A stretch of DNA of 5,506 bases from an uncultured Coriobacteriaceae bacterium (GTDB taxonomy: Bacteria > Actinomycetota > Coriobacteriia > Coriobacteriales > Eggerthellaceae). The translations under genes and the position numbers were made by a program. Where the stretch lies: positions 1 to 5,506 of the forward strand of contig CADBQL010000301.1 in assembly GCA_902796815.1 (NCBI GenBank). Reading direction: 5' to 3'. This document shows positions 1 through 5,506 of this stretch, one piece after another (positions within the stretch are counted from its first letter, which is position 1; each line of letters opens with the position of its first letter). The notes under the pieces were generated by a model. The model did not search any database and was not told where the DNA came from. It saw only the letters and a program-made list of their open reading frames with translations.

Positions 1-387
1 CTCGCTTCGGTCAAAGCGCTCGCAAAAGGTCGCACGATCGTCGTGTTCGGCTGCGGCGGCGACCGCGATGCTTCTAAGCGTTCCATTATGGGACGCGTGG
101 CGCTCGACGCCGATTATGCGATTGTGACCTCGGATAATCCAAGAACTGAGGAGCCGGTTGCCATCATTGCCGATATTGTAAGCGGCATGGGCTCAGGAGA
201 AGGCACGTTCGAGGTCGTCGAGGATCGCCGGGCTGCCATTGCTCGCGCTATCGAAATTGCCGACGCGGACGACGCCGTGCTCATAGCGGGCAAGGGGCAT
301 GAGGATTATCAAATTATAGGCACGACGGTTCATCCGTTCGATGACCGCATCGTCGCGGCCGAAGAGTTAGAAAGGGCCGCGCTGTAA
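1..387 (+). CDS. murE: MurE, UDP-MurNAc-tripeptide ligase, C-terminal 128 residues (5' truncated by window edge)
   Basis: Cytoplasmic ATP-dependent Mur ligase that adds the third stem-peptide residue to UDP-MurNAc-L-Ala-D-Glu. Frame 1 is open from base 1 to the TAA at 385-387. Only the C-terminal domain is present; roughly the first 370 residues of a normal MurE (about 490-500 aa) lie upstream of the window. Two family signatures are visible. DNPR followed by TEEP (133-156) is the third-amino-acid recognition loop; in meso-DAP-adding enzymes such as that of E. coli its Arg contacts DAP. GKGHEDYQ (289-312) supplies the Gly and Glu that also hold DAP. The segment HPFDDR near the C-terminus matches the usual MurE ending. 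An internal GTG at 43 is only a codon inside the gene, not a start. The murF ribosome-binding site overlaps the stop codon. Identity is very secure; meso-DAP specificity is inferred from the motif. Confidence 0.96.
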   Translation, partial: LASVKALAKGRTIVVFGCGGDRDASKRSIMGRVALDADYAIVTSDNPRTEEPVAIIADIVSGMGSGEGTFEVVEDRRAAIARAIEIADADDAVLIAGKGHEDYQIIGTTVHPFDDRIVAAEELERAAL

Positions 388-390
388 GGA
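386..390 (+). promoter_or_regulatory. Ribosome-binding site of murF
   Basis: AAGGA lies 6 nt upstream of the ATG at 397 and overlaps the murE TAA stop (385-387). The spacing is near optimal and fixes the murF start. The overlap suggests that ribosomes terminating on murE help initiate murF (inference). Confidence 0.8.
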
Positions 391-396
391 CGTTTC

Positions 397-1851
397 ATGT
401 ACGCACCAATATCCGAAATAGCTTCTGCCGTAAACGCCATCCAACCAATCGAAGCGAATGATTCCGTAAGCGGGATCACGTGGGATTCTCGGAAGGTGCG
501 TGAAGGCGATATTTATGTCGCGCTACCTGGCCAACGCGTTGACGGGCATGATTTTGTAGATGCTGCCGTATGCGCGGGGGCTGCTGCCGTCATGGCGTCG
601 CGAGATGTGGTTGCCGATGTTCCGGTCATTCGCGTTGAGGATACAGCCCGTGCGTTCGTGGACTTGTCCGCGTACTGGCGCGGAAAGCTTAATGGCACGC
701 TCATCGGCCTTACCGGGTCGACGGGAAAAACCACGACCAAGAATCTTGTGCGTGATGTGCTGTCCTGCAAAGGTAGCGTCGTTGCGACGATCGCCAATCA
801 GAACAACGAGCTCGGCGTGCCCAATACGCTGCTTGCTGCCGACGTTGACACTGATTATGTTGTCGTCGAAATGGGCATGCGGGGGCAAGGCCAGATTGAA
901 GAGTTATGCGAAATCGCGCATCCTGACTGGGGGCTTGTGACGAATGTGGGCGAAAGCCACATCGAGCTGCTCGGAAGCCGCCTCAACATTGCGCATGCCA
1001 AAGCCGAGCTGCTCTGCGCCCTGCCCGACGGACGCGGTATTGCGTTCGTGAACGCAGCAGATGATTACGCTGGGGAGCTGTGCCGGCATGCTGCGCTTAA
1101 GGAGCGGGGTGTAACTTGCGTGTTCTTCGAGGGGTCTGATGCTCAGGCGCACGCTGACGAACTGGGAATCTTTGCCGATGGCGATCCGTACGTCTGGGCA
1201 AGCGATATTGAGCTTAATGGCGATGGATGCCCGTCGTTTATGCTTCATGCCGTTAACTTCGCACGACTCCAAGCGCCCGAGAGCGATGGGGAAGTGCCCT
1301 GCGTGCTCGCGCTGCGCGGCTTGCACAACGTGTCGAACGCGTGCTCGGCGGCAGCTGTTGGCCTTGCAGCAGGCATGACGCTCGAACAATGTGCGGCTGT
1401 TCTTGCCAAATCACAACCCGAACAGGGGCGTCAGCAGGTTTACCGCACTCAGGATGGCGTGACGGTCATAGACGATGCCTACAATGCCAATCCCGATTCT
1501 ATGCGTGCATCTCTTGCGACCTTTACCGCAATGAATGTTTCAGGTCGGCGCATTGCGGTGCTCGGCGACATGCTCGAGCTCGGCGATTTCTCAAAGGAAT
1601 GTCATGAGCGCGTTGGCATAATGGCGGCAGGCGCTGCGCTCGATTTGCTCGTTTGCGTTGGTGACCTATCGCGTTTCATGGCCCAGGCCGCAACGGATGC
1701 TGGCATGCGGGAGGATGTCGTGCTCAGATGCCCTGATGCCCGGGCGGCGCTTGCGCTGTTGCGAGACGTCGTCAAACCGGGTGATGCCGTGCTCGTCAAG
1801 GCATCGCACTCCATTGGTTTGGACATGGTTGCAAAAGGATTGGTTGGCTAG
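397..1851 (+). CDS. murF: MurF, UDP-MurNAc-tripeptide--D-Ala-D-Ala ligase
   Basis: Adds the D-Ala-D-Ala dipeptide to UDP-MurNAc-tripeptide using ATP, the last cytoplasmic step of the stem peptide. It is 484 aa, slightly longer than E. coli MurF (about 452). The N-terminal substrate domain has the SGITWDSRKV...GDIYVALPG pattern (residues 25-45). The central ATPase domain has the P-loop GSTGKTTT (107-114), the NQNNELGVP segment (134-142), TNVGESHIE (182-190) and AKAE (201-204); K202 is the position carbamoylated in Mur ligases. LHNVSNA (309-315) closes the central domain. The C-terminal domain carries DDAYNANPDSM (359-369) and VLGDMLELGD (388-397), both typical of MurF rather than MurC, D or E. 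An acidic loop around 291-300 (APESDGE) accounts for part of the extra length. Near the end, KASH (468-471) replaces the more usual KGSR. The start is the ATG at 397 with AAGGA 6 nt upstream. It lies 9 nt after murE and 1 nt before mraY. Confidence 0.97.
   Translation: MYAPISEIASAVNAIQPIEANDSVSGITWDSRKVREGDIYVALPGQRVDGHDFVDAAVCAGAAAVMASRDVVADVPVIRVEDTARAFVDLSAYWRGKLNGTLIGLTGSTGKTTTKNLVRDVLSCKGSVVATIANQNNELGVPNTLLAADVDTDYVVVEMGMRGQGQIEELCEIAHPDWGLVTNVGESHIELLGSRLNIAHAKAELLCALPDGRGIAFVNAADDYAGELCRHAALKERGVTCVFFEGSDAQAHADELGIFADGDPYVWASDIELNGDGCPSFMLHAVNFARLQAPESDGEVPCVLALRGLHNVSNACSAAAVGLAAGMTLEQCAAVLAKSQPEQGRQQVYRTQDGVTVIDDAYNANPDSMRASLATFTAMNVSGRRIAVLGDMLELGDFSKECHERVGIMAAGAALDLLVCVGDLSRFMAQAATDAGMREDVVLRCPDARAALALLRDVVKPGDAVLVKASHSIGLDMVAKGLVG
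1833..1840 (+). promoter_or_regulatory. Ribosome-binding site of mraY, unusually far from the ATG
   Basis: AAAAGGAT lies inside the last codons of murF. From its AGGA core to the ATG at 1853 is 13 nt, longer than the normal 5-9. An in-frame TTG at 1844 is only 4 nt away, a little short. No other Shine-Dalgarno-like sequence occurs between it and the ATG. Either initiation relies on coupling to murF termination (TAG at 1849-1851), or the TTG is used. Confidence 0.5.
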
Positions 1852-1852
1852 C

Positions 1853-2905
1853 ATGCTTTCGCCGTTGTTTTCGCAATATCCTACATTTCTCGTATTCTTG
1901 GGCGTGTTCGTGGCCATGGTGCTCACGCTTGCCTTCATGCCCCCGTTTATCAGATTCTTGAAGTCGAGCCAGATCGGACAGCAGGTCCGCGATGATGGGC
2001 CCGAAACGCACCTTGTCAAACAGGGAACGCCGACCATGGGCGGCGTTATTATGCTCGTCGCATGCGCGGCGACCGTGCTTATCGTGGGCCTTCCAACCGT
2101 CGAGACGTTCGTGCTTGGAATCGCCATCCTGCTTACGGGCGGGCTCGGTCTGTTCGACGACGCGTCGAAGGTCATCCATGAGCGCTCGCTCGGTTTAACG
2201 CCGCGTGCCAAGCTCGTGGGGCAAACGGCGATCGCGACCGTGTTCGTTCTGGCAGCCGTGAATTTTTTCGGCGTGACACCGACGGTCACCATTCCTTTCA
2301 TTACGACAATTGACCTGGGGATTTTGACGACTATTTTGCCGATGGGCGAATCGGGTTTTGCGATTCCTTGGCTTTATGTCGTGTTTGCGGACATCTTACT
2401 CGTCGGGTTGTGCAACGCGGTCAACTTGACAGATGGCCTCGACGGCCTTGCGGCTGGAACCGTGCTCATCGTCATGCTCGTTATGGCAGCTATCGCTTAT
2501 CGCACCGATTTGCTCGAGCCTGCAATCGTGGCCGCTTCGCTTGCGGGCGTATGTATTGGGTTTTTGTGGTTCAACGCATATCCAGCCGATATTTTTATGG
2601 GGGACACTGGATCGCTTGCGCTCGGCATGGGTCTTGGCTGCTTAGCGGTTCTGACGAAAACCGAGTTTTTGGTCATCATCATCGGTGGCTTGTTCGTTGC
2701 CGAGGCATTGTCGGTCATGATTCAGGTCGCTTATTACAAAAAGACACACAAGCGCGTGTTCCTCATGGCGCCACTGCATCATCATTTTGAGAAAAAGGGC
2801 TGGTCCGAAACGAAAGTCGTCATTCGTTTCTGGATTATCTCAGGCGTATGTGCGGCGATTGGCTTTTCGTTGTACTTTGCTTACAGCATGATTGGAGTTG
2901 CCTGA
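1853..2905 (+). CDS. mraY: MraY, phospho-N-acetylmuramoyl-pentapeptide transferase
   Basis: Polytopic inner-membrane enzyme that transfers phospho-MurNAc-pentapeptide from UDP to undecaprenyl phosphate, forming lipid I. It is 350 aa, normal for the family (about 320-360), and about ten hydrophobic segments can be traced, from residues 11-36 to 322-345. Conserved motifs in order: a KQGTPTMGG loop (56-64); the cytoplasmic FDDASK (101-106) with the Asp pair D102-D103; NLTDGLDGL (191-199), which distinguishes MraY within the polyprenyl-phosphate transferase superfamily; MGDTGS (249-254) with D251, equivalent to a catalytic-site Asp in Aquifex MraY; and APLHHHFEKKGW (306-317) with the MraY-specific His triplet. 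I chose the ATG at 1853, one base after the murF stop. A TTG at 1844 would add three residues and has closer Shine-Dalgarno spacing. The TGA overlaps the murD ATG by one base. No key residue appears to be missing. Confidence 0.97.
   Translation: MLSPLFSQYPTFLVFLGVFVAMVLTLAFMPPFIRFLKSSQIGQQVRDDGPETHLVKQGTPTMGGVIMLVACAATVLIVGLPTVETFVLGIAILLTGGLGLFDDASKVIHERSLGLTPRAKLVGQTAIATVFVLAAVNFFGVTPTVTIPFITTIDLGILTTILPMGESGFAIPWLYVVFADILLVGLCNAVNLTDGLDGLAAGTVLIVMLVMAAIAYRTDLLEPAIVAASLAGVCIGFLWFNAYPADIFMGDTGSLALGMGLGCLAVLTKTEFLVIIIGGLFVAEALSVMIQVAYYKKTHKRVFLMAPLHHHFEKKGWSETKVVIRFWIISGVCAAIGFSLYFAYSMIGVA
2894..2897 (+). promoter_or_regulatory. Ribosome-binding site of murD
   Basis: GGAG within the mraY coding end, 7 nt before the ATG at 2905, supports the start that overlaps the mraY stop as TGATG. 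An in-frame ATG at 2848 also exists but would overlap mraY by 58 bases and only add residues read out of frame from mraY, so it is not preferred. Confidence 0.75.
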
Positions 2906-4491
2906 TGGACGACGTCCTCAACATCCAAGATGTGGCTGACGGCGCCGCTTCGAACGCGCGAGGTTTTGATATCGGGCGCGTTCTTGTCTTGGGCTTGGGA
3001 AAATCAGGGAAATCCGTTGCGCGTTATTGTGCCGACTTGCTTGGTTCGCGTGTGGAATCGCTCTTCATCGCCGCCGGTGCGCAAACTCCCGATTCTGTTG
3101 CATTTGTCGAATCACTTGCGCCTCAAGGAGTGTCGTATGCTTTCGGCGATGAAGCTCTTGAATCGTTTGATGCTCTTTCGCGCCCTTTTGATATTTGCAT
3201 TGCGAGTCCGGGCATTCCGTGTTGGCATGAGCTATATGTATGTGGCGAACGTTTGAGCGGCGAGCTCATCAGCGAAGTTGAGTTTGCTTGGCGGGAAAGC
3301 AAGCCAGACAGCATCTGGATTGCTATCACGGGCACGAACGGCAAGACGACGACGACTTCGTGCTGCGCGCACGTGCTGCGCGCCTGCGGGTTCGCAGCCG
3401 ATGCGGTGGGAAACATCGGCGATGTATGTCTTGATGCGGTTGCTGCCGGAAATACCCAGGTATACGTTGCAGAAGTATCATCGTATCAGCTGTATTCAAC
3501 ACGGTATTTTGCGCCGGATGTTGCCGTGATGCTTAACATCACGCCTGATCACCTGCATTGGCATCAAACGCTCGAGGCGTATCGTGATGCCAAATTCAAG
3601 ATGCTTGACAATATGACTGCACGGGCTCGAACGGCCTCGTCTGCTACGTCTGGACCAATCATGCCGGTGGCAATTTTGGATGCCTCCAACGATGTCGTGC
3701 GTAGCAAAGTTCGCGAACTTAAGGTGCTTTCGCGCGAACAACGCGGGTTTTCGTATGTGCCAATGGGCACGGCGGACGGGATCTCGGGCGATATGCGCGA
3801 GCGTTGCGGAGCTGAGAACGCGGCCTTCATCAGTGGAGATGGGCGGTTGCGTGTGGCTTTTGGAGGCGTGGAGCACGTGTTGGCGTCATGTGACGACCTG
3901 CTGATAAAAGGCGAGCACAATGCCTCGAACGCTCTCGCGGTCGGTGCGGTAGCCGTCGTGCTCGGTGCAGACGATGCGCAAATCGCCGACGCCCTCGCCA
4001 CATTTGCCCCGCTCGAGCACCGCATCGAGCCGTGTGGGGATGTGCGGGGCGTGGCGTGCTACAACGATTCTAAAGCTACGAACGTCGATGCAACCGTCAA
4101 AGCGCTTACAGCTTTTCCCGACAAGCGATTGATAGTGCTTCTGGGCGGAGATGATAAGGGGACCGGGCTCGATGAGCTTGTTGCCGCCGTTCATAAGCAT
4201 GCGGCGGTGGCTGTATGCTTCGGGGCTGCAGGGCCGCGTTTCGCGCGTGCGCTCGAAGGCGCGCTTGACGCGCTTAAGGCGTCTGAACCGCGTTGCCGTG
4301 TGGAGCACGCCCAAAACATGACAGGTGCGCTCGATTGCGCGTTATCGTGTGCGCGAGAAGGCGATGTCATATTGCTTTCGCCTGCCTGCGCGTCGTTCGA
4401 TGAGTTCAAGTCATTTGAGCATCGTGGTTCGGTGTTCAAGCAATTGGTCAAAGAGCGCGCTGGCGAGGTTTCCGGGGCGCAAGGGGAGTAG
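2905..4491 (+). CDS. murD: MurD, UDP-MurNAc-L-alanine--D-glutamate ligase (long variant)
   Basis: Cytoplasmic ATP-dependent ligase that adds D-Glu to UDP-MurNAc-L-Ala. Motifs in order: an N-terminal Rossmann-like UDP-binding domain with VLVLGLGKSGKSVA (26-39) and SPGIP (101-105); P-loop GTNGKTTT (143-150); EVSSYQL (190-196), a strong MurD marker; NITPDHLHWH (211-220); K230, the carbamoylated Lys, 83 residues after the P-loop Lys exactly as in E. coli; GEHNASNAL (336-344); YNDSKATN (386-393); LLGGDDKG (412-419); and SPACASFDEFKSFEHRG (492-508). At 528 aa it is well above E. coli MurD (438) and most others (about 440-500). The extra residues sit in a leader of about 24 aa before the Rossmann strand, an Ala/Ser/Thr-rich insert at about 237-254, a longer stretch before GEHN, and the C-terminal domain. 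The usual Asp-Thr uracil-contact motif after the second strand is not evident (LFIAAG, 53-58). The frame is intact and every catalytic motif is present, so I regard it as functional. Confidence 0.96.
   Translation: MDDVLNIQDVADGAASNARGFDIGRVLVLGLGKSGKSVARYCADLLGSRVESLFIAAGAQTPDSVAFVESLAPQGVSYAFGDEALESFDALSRPFDICIASPGIPCWHELYVCGERLSGELISEVEFAWRESKPDSIWIAITGTNGKTTTTSCCAHVLRACGFAADAVGNIGDVCLDAVAAGNTQVYVAEVSSYQLYSTRYFAPDVAVMLNITPDHLHWHQTLEAYRDAKFKMLDNMTARARTASSATSGPIMPVAILDASNDVVRSKVRELKVLSREQRGFSYVPMGTADGISGDMRERCGAENAAFISGDGRLRVAFGGVEHVLASCDDLLIKGEHNASNALAVGAVAVVLGADDAQIADALATFAPLEHRIEPCGDVRGVACYNDSKATNVDATVKALTAFPDKRLIVLLGGDDKGTGLDELVAAVHKHAAVAVCFGAAGPRFARALEGALDALKASEPRCRVEHAQNMTGALDCALSCAREGDVILLSPACASFDEFKSFEHRGSVFKQLVKERAGEVSGAQGE
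4481..4488 (+). promoter_or_regulatory. Strong ribosome-binding site of ftsW
   Basis: AAGGGGAG ends 6 nt before the ATG at 4495 and lies directly against the murD TAG (4489-4491). It is the best Shine-Dalgarno match in the window and fixes the ftsW start. Confidence 0.8.
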
Positions 4492-4494
4492 CGC

Positions 4495-5506
4495 ATGGCC
4501 GAAGCAGTCAAGCATTCAGGACAACGCAGCTATGAGTCACCGGATGTGGTGGGGCCCCGTCTTGTGCTCATATTGTGCGTGGTCGGCTTGACATTGCTCG
4601 GTTTCGTCATGATTTACTCCGCCTCATCGATCAAGGCCATTGCGGAAGATACTGACGCCATGTCCTACATGTTCGACCAAGTCAAATTTGCCGCTATCGG
4701 CCTAGTGGCGGCGTTTGTGTTGTGGAAGCTCATTCCGTATAGAGTTTGGGCAGGAAAAATGGTTTGGGTAATCTGGGGCGTTGCCGTCTTGTTGCTCGTG
4801 CTTACCGCCGTCATGGGACTCGCGAAATATGGCGCCCAGCGTTGGCTGAGCTTGGGGCCTATCAGCTTGCAACCATCAGAATTCGTAAAAATCGCCGTAG
4901 TGTTGGTGGCAGCGCGCCTGTTCAGCGACTTACGTGCTCATTTAATTGATGCGCGTGGCTTTATCGTGCAGCTGCTGCTGTTCATTATTGCTCCCACAGG
5001 TTTTTTGTTTGCGACCCAGTCCGACTTGGGTACGACCGCCATCATCGCCCTGGGCGTTATCGGCGTGATGTGGTTGGGCGAGGTGCCGCTGCGCGCCATT
5101 CTCGGCGTGTTTGTGTTCATGGTGTTGTTTGCGGCATTTGCAACGCTCTTCTCGAGTTATCGGTCGGATCGTTTCCTATACCTCAACCCATGGAATGATG
5201 GCGAAGGGGGTTATGGTAACGGTTACCAGATTATTCATTCCTATTACGCCTTTGCAGAAGGTGGCGTTTTTGGATCTGGTCTTGGGAATTCGCGCGAAAA
5301 GTACCTGTATTTGCCCGAATCCGAAACCGATTTCATTTTTGCCATCATTGGAGAAGAGCTTGGGCTCGTAGGCGCTCTGCTCGTCATCGTCACGTTTTTG
5401 GTGCTGCTGTGGGCAGGCATGCGCATAGCGCGCGCGGCTTCTGACGATTATGGTGCGATGGTGGCGGGTTCGTTGACCATCATGATTGTGTTTCAGGCTT
5501 TTTTGA
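4495..5506 (+). CDS. ftsW: FtsW, SEDS-family septal peptidoglycan glycosyltransferase (3' truncated by window edge)
   Basis: Integral membrane SEDS polymerase that links lipid II into septal glycan together with a class B penicillin-binding protein. Frame 1 runs open from the ATG at 4495 to the window edge: 337 codons plus one base. The cytoplasmic N-terminus (about 1-21) is followed by hydrophobic segments near 22-42, 63-82, 88-109, 128-145, 155-173, 177-195, 199-221 and 283-309, with a ninth beginning near 322. Family motifs: YSASS (41-45); GAQRW (113-117) then LQPSEFVK (125-132); QSDLGTT (175-181); and after the large outer loop GGVFGSGLG (256-264) and LPESETDFIFAIIGEELG (273-290). D279 aligns with the Asp shown to be essential in SEDS enzymes (E. 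coli FtsW D297). The final residues VFQAFL and a trailing A fit the family's QAxxN motif, so about 40-70 residues are probably missing. RodA and SpoVE look similar; the position after murD favours FtsW. Confidence 0.94.
   Translation, partial: MAEAVKHSGQRSYESPDVVGPRLVLILCVVGLTLLGFVMIYSASSIKAIAEDTDAMSYMFDQVKFAAIGLVAAFVLWKLIPYRVWAGKMVWVIWGVAVLLLVLTAVMGLAKYGAQRWLSLGPISLQPSEFVKIAVVLVAARLFSDLRAHLIDARGFIVQLLLFIIAPTGFLFATQSDLGTTAIIALGVIGVMWLGEVPLRAILGVFVFMVLFAAFATLFSSYRSDRFLYLNPWNDGEGGYGNGYQIIHSYYAFAEGGVFGSGLGNSREKYLYLPESETDFIFAIIGEELGLVGALLVIVTFLVLLWAGMRIARAASDDYGAMVAGSLTIMIVFQAFL

Noticed and set aside
904..1389. Antisense open frame opposite murF, and a similar one opposite murD at 3564-4025
   Set aside because: Both lie wholly inside conserved genes on the other strand. 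Such frames are expected in moderately GC-rich DNA, and the products look like random translation.
1658..1852. Upstream in-frame start that would give mraY 65 extra residues
   Set aside because: The extension is the murF coding region read out of frame and does not resemble a MraY N-terminus. The protein from 1853 begins just as MraY should.
2263..2269. T TTT TTC heptamer in mraY that matches a -1 slippery pattern
   Set aside because: It encodes Phe-Phe in a hydrophobic segment, the zero frame is intact and conserved to the end, and no downstream stem or alternative product is evident.
1666..2301. Long antisense open frame (211 codons) across murF and mraY
   Set aside because: It is a shadow of two secure genes. 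The translation has no recognisable family, is low in hydrophobic-core patterning, and has no ribosome-binding site that I can see.
3346..3357. ACG triplet run (ACG ACG ACG ACT)
   Set aside because: It simply encodes the Thr run of the MurD P-loop and does not extend far enough to be a meaningful repeat.
4325..4591. Open frame bridging the murD-ftsW junction
   Set aside because: It is out of frame with both genes, whose motifs are unmistakable. The strong ribosome-binding site at 4481-4488 serves the ATG at 4495.
5215..5227. Perfect 6-bp inverted repeat GGTAAC-G-GTTACC, like a small operator
   Set aside because: It lies deep inside ftsW and encodes part of the GYGNGYQ loop. There is no promoter near it, and one 13-bp palindrome in 5.5 kb is not surprising.
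1..5506. A hidden novel system (defence, mobile or RNA-based) within the window
   Set aside because: Every base is accounted for by five conserved dcw genes with intact frames. I saw no direct repeats, structured non-coding stretch, foreign composition or unexplained gene.

Overview
The window is an internal slice of a dcw (division and cell wall) cluster. It holds five consecutive genes, all on the + strand, in the widespread order murE (3' end only), murF, mraY, murD, ftsW (5' part only). Every base is coding or lies in a junction of 9 nt or less, so there is no gene-free stretch to describe. I see no RNA gene, mobile element, CRISPR array, terminator or convincing promoter.

Layout: 1-387 is the last 128 codons of murE. 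397-1851 is complete murF (484 aa). 1853-2905 is complete mraY (350 aa). 2905-4491 is complete murD (528 aa, unusually long). 4495-5506 is the first 337 codons of ftsW, which runs off the right edge. The junctions are +9 nt, +1 nt, a 1-nt TGATG overlap and +3 nt. This is what one expects of a single polycistronic, translationally coupled message.

How the genes work together: MurD adds D-Glu to UDP-MurNAc-L-Ala. MurE adds the third residue; its DNPR motif predicts meso-diaminopimelate. MurF adds D-Ala-D-Ala to complete the cytoplasmic UDP-MurNAc-pentapeptide. MraY moves phospho-MurNAc-pentapeptide onto undecaprenyl phosphate, giving lipid I. After MurG (not in the window, expected downstream) makes lipid II, FtsW polymerises it into septal glycan.

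Organism: a bacterium of moderately high GC (roughly mid-50s percent by eye) with a meso-DAP-type MurE. The composition and long MurD make me think of Actinomycetota, perhaps Coriobacteriia, but this is a low-confidence impression.

Novelty: I found no hidden or undescribed system. The points worth a second look are modest: an enlarged MurD with a divergent UDP-contact region, an ambiguous mraY start, and small motif variants in MurF and FtsW.
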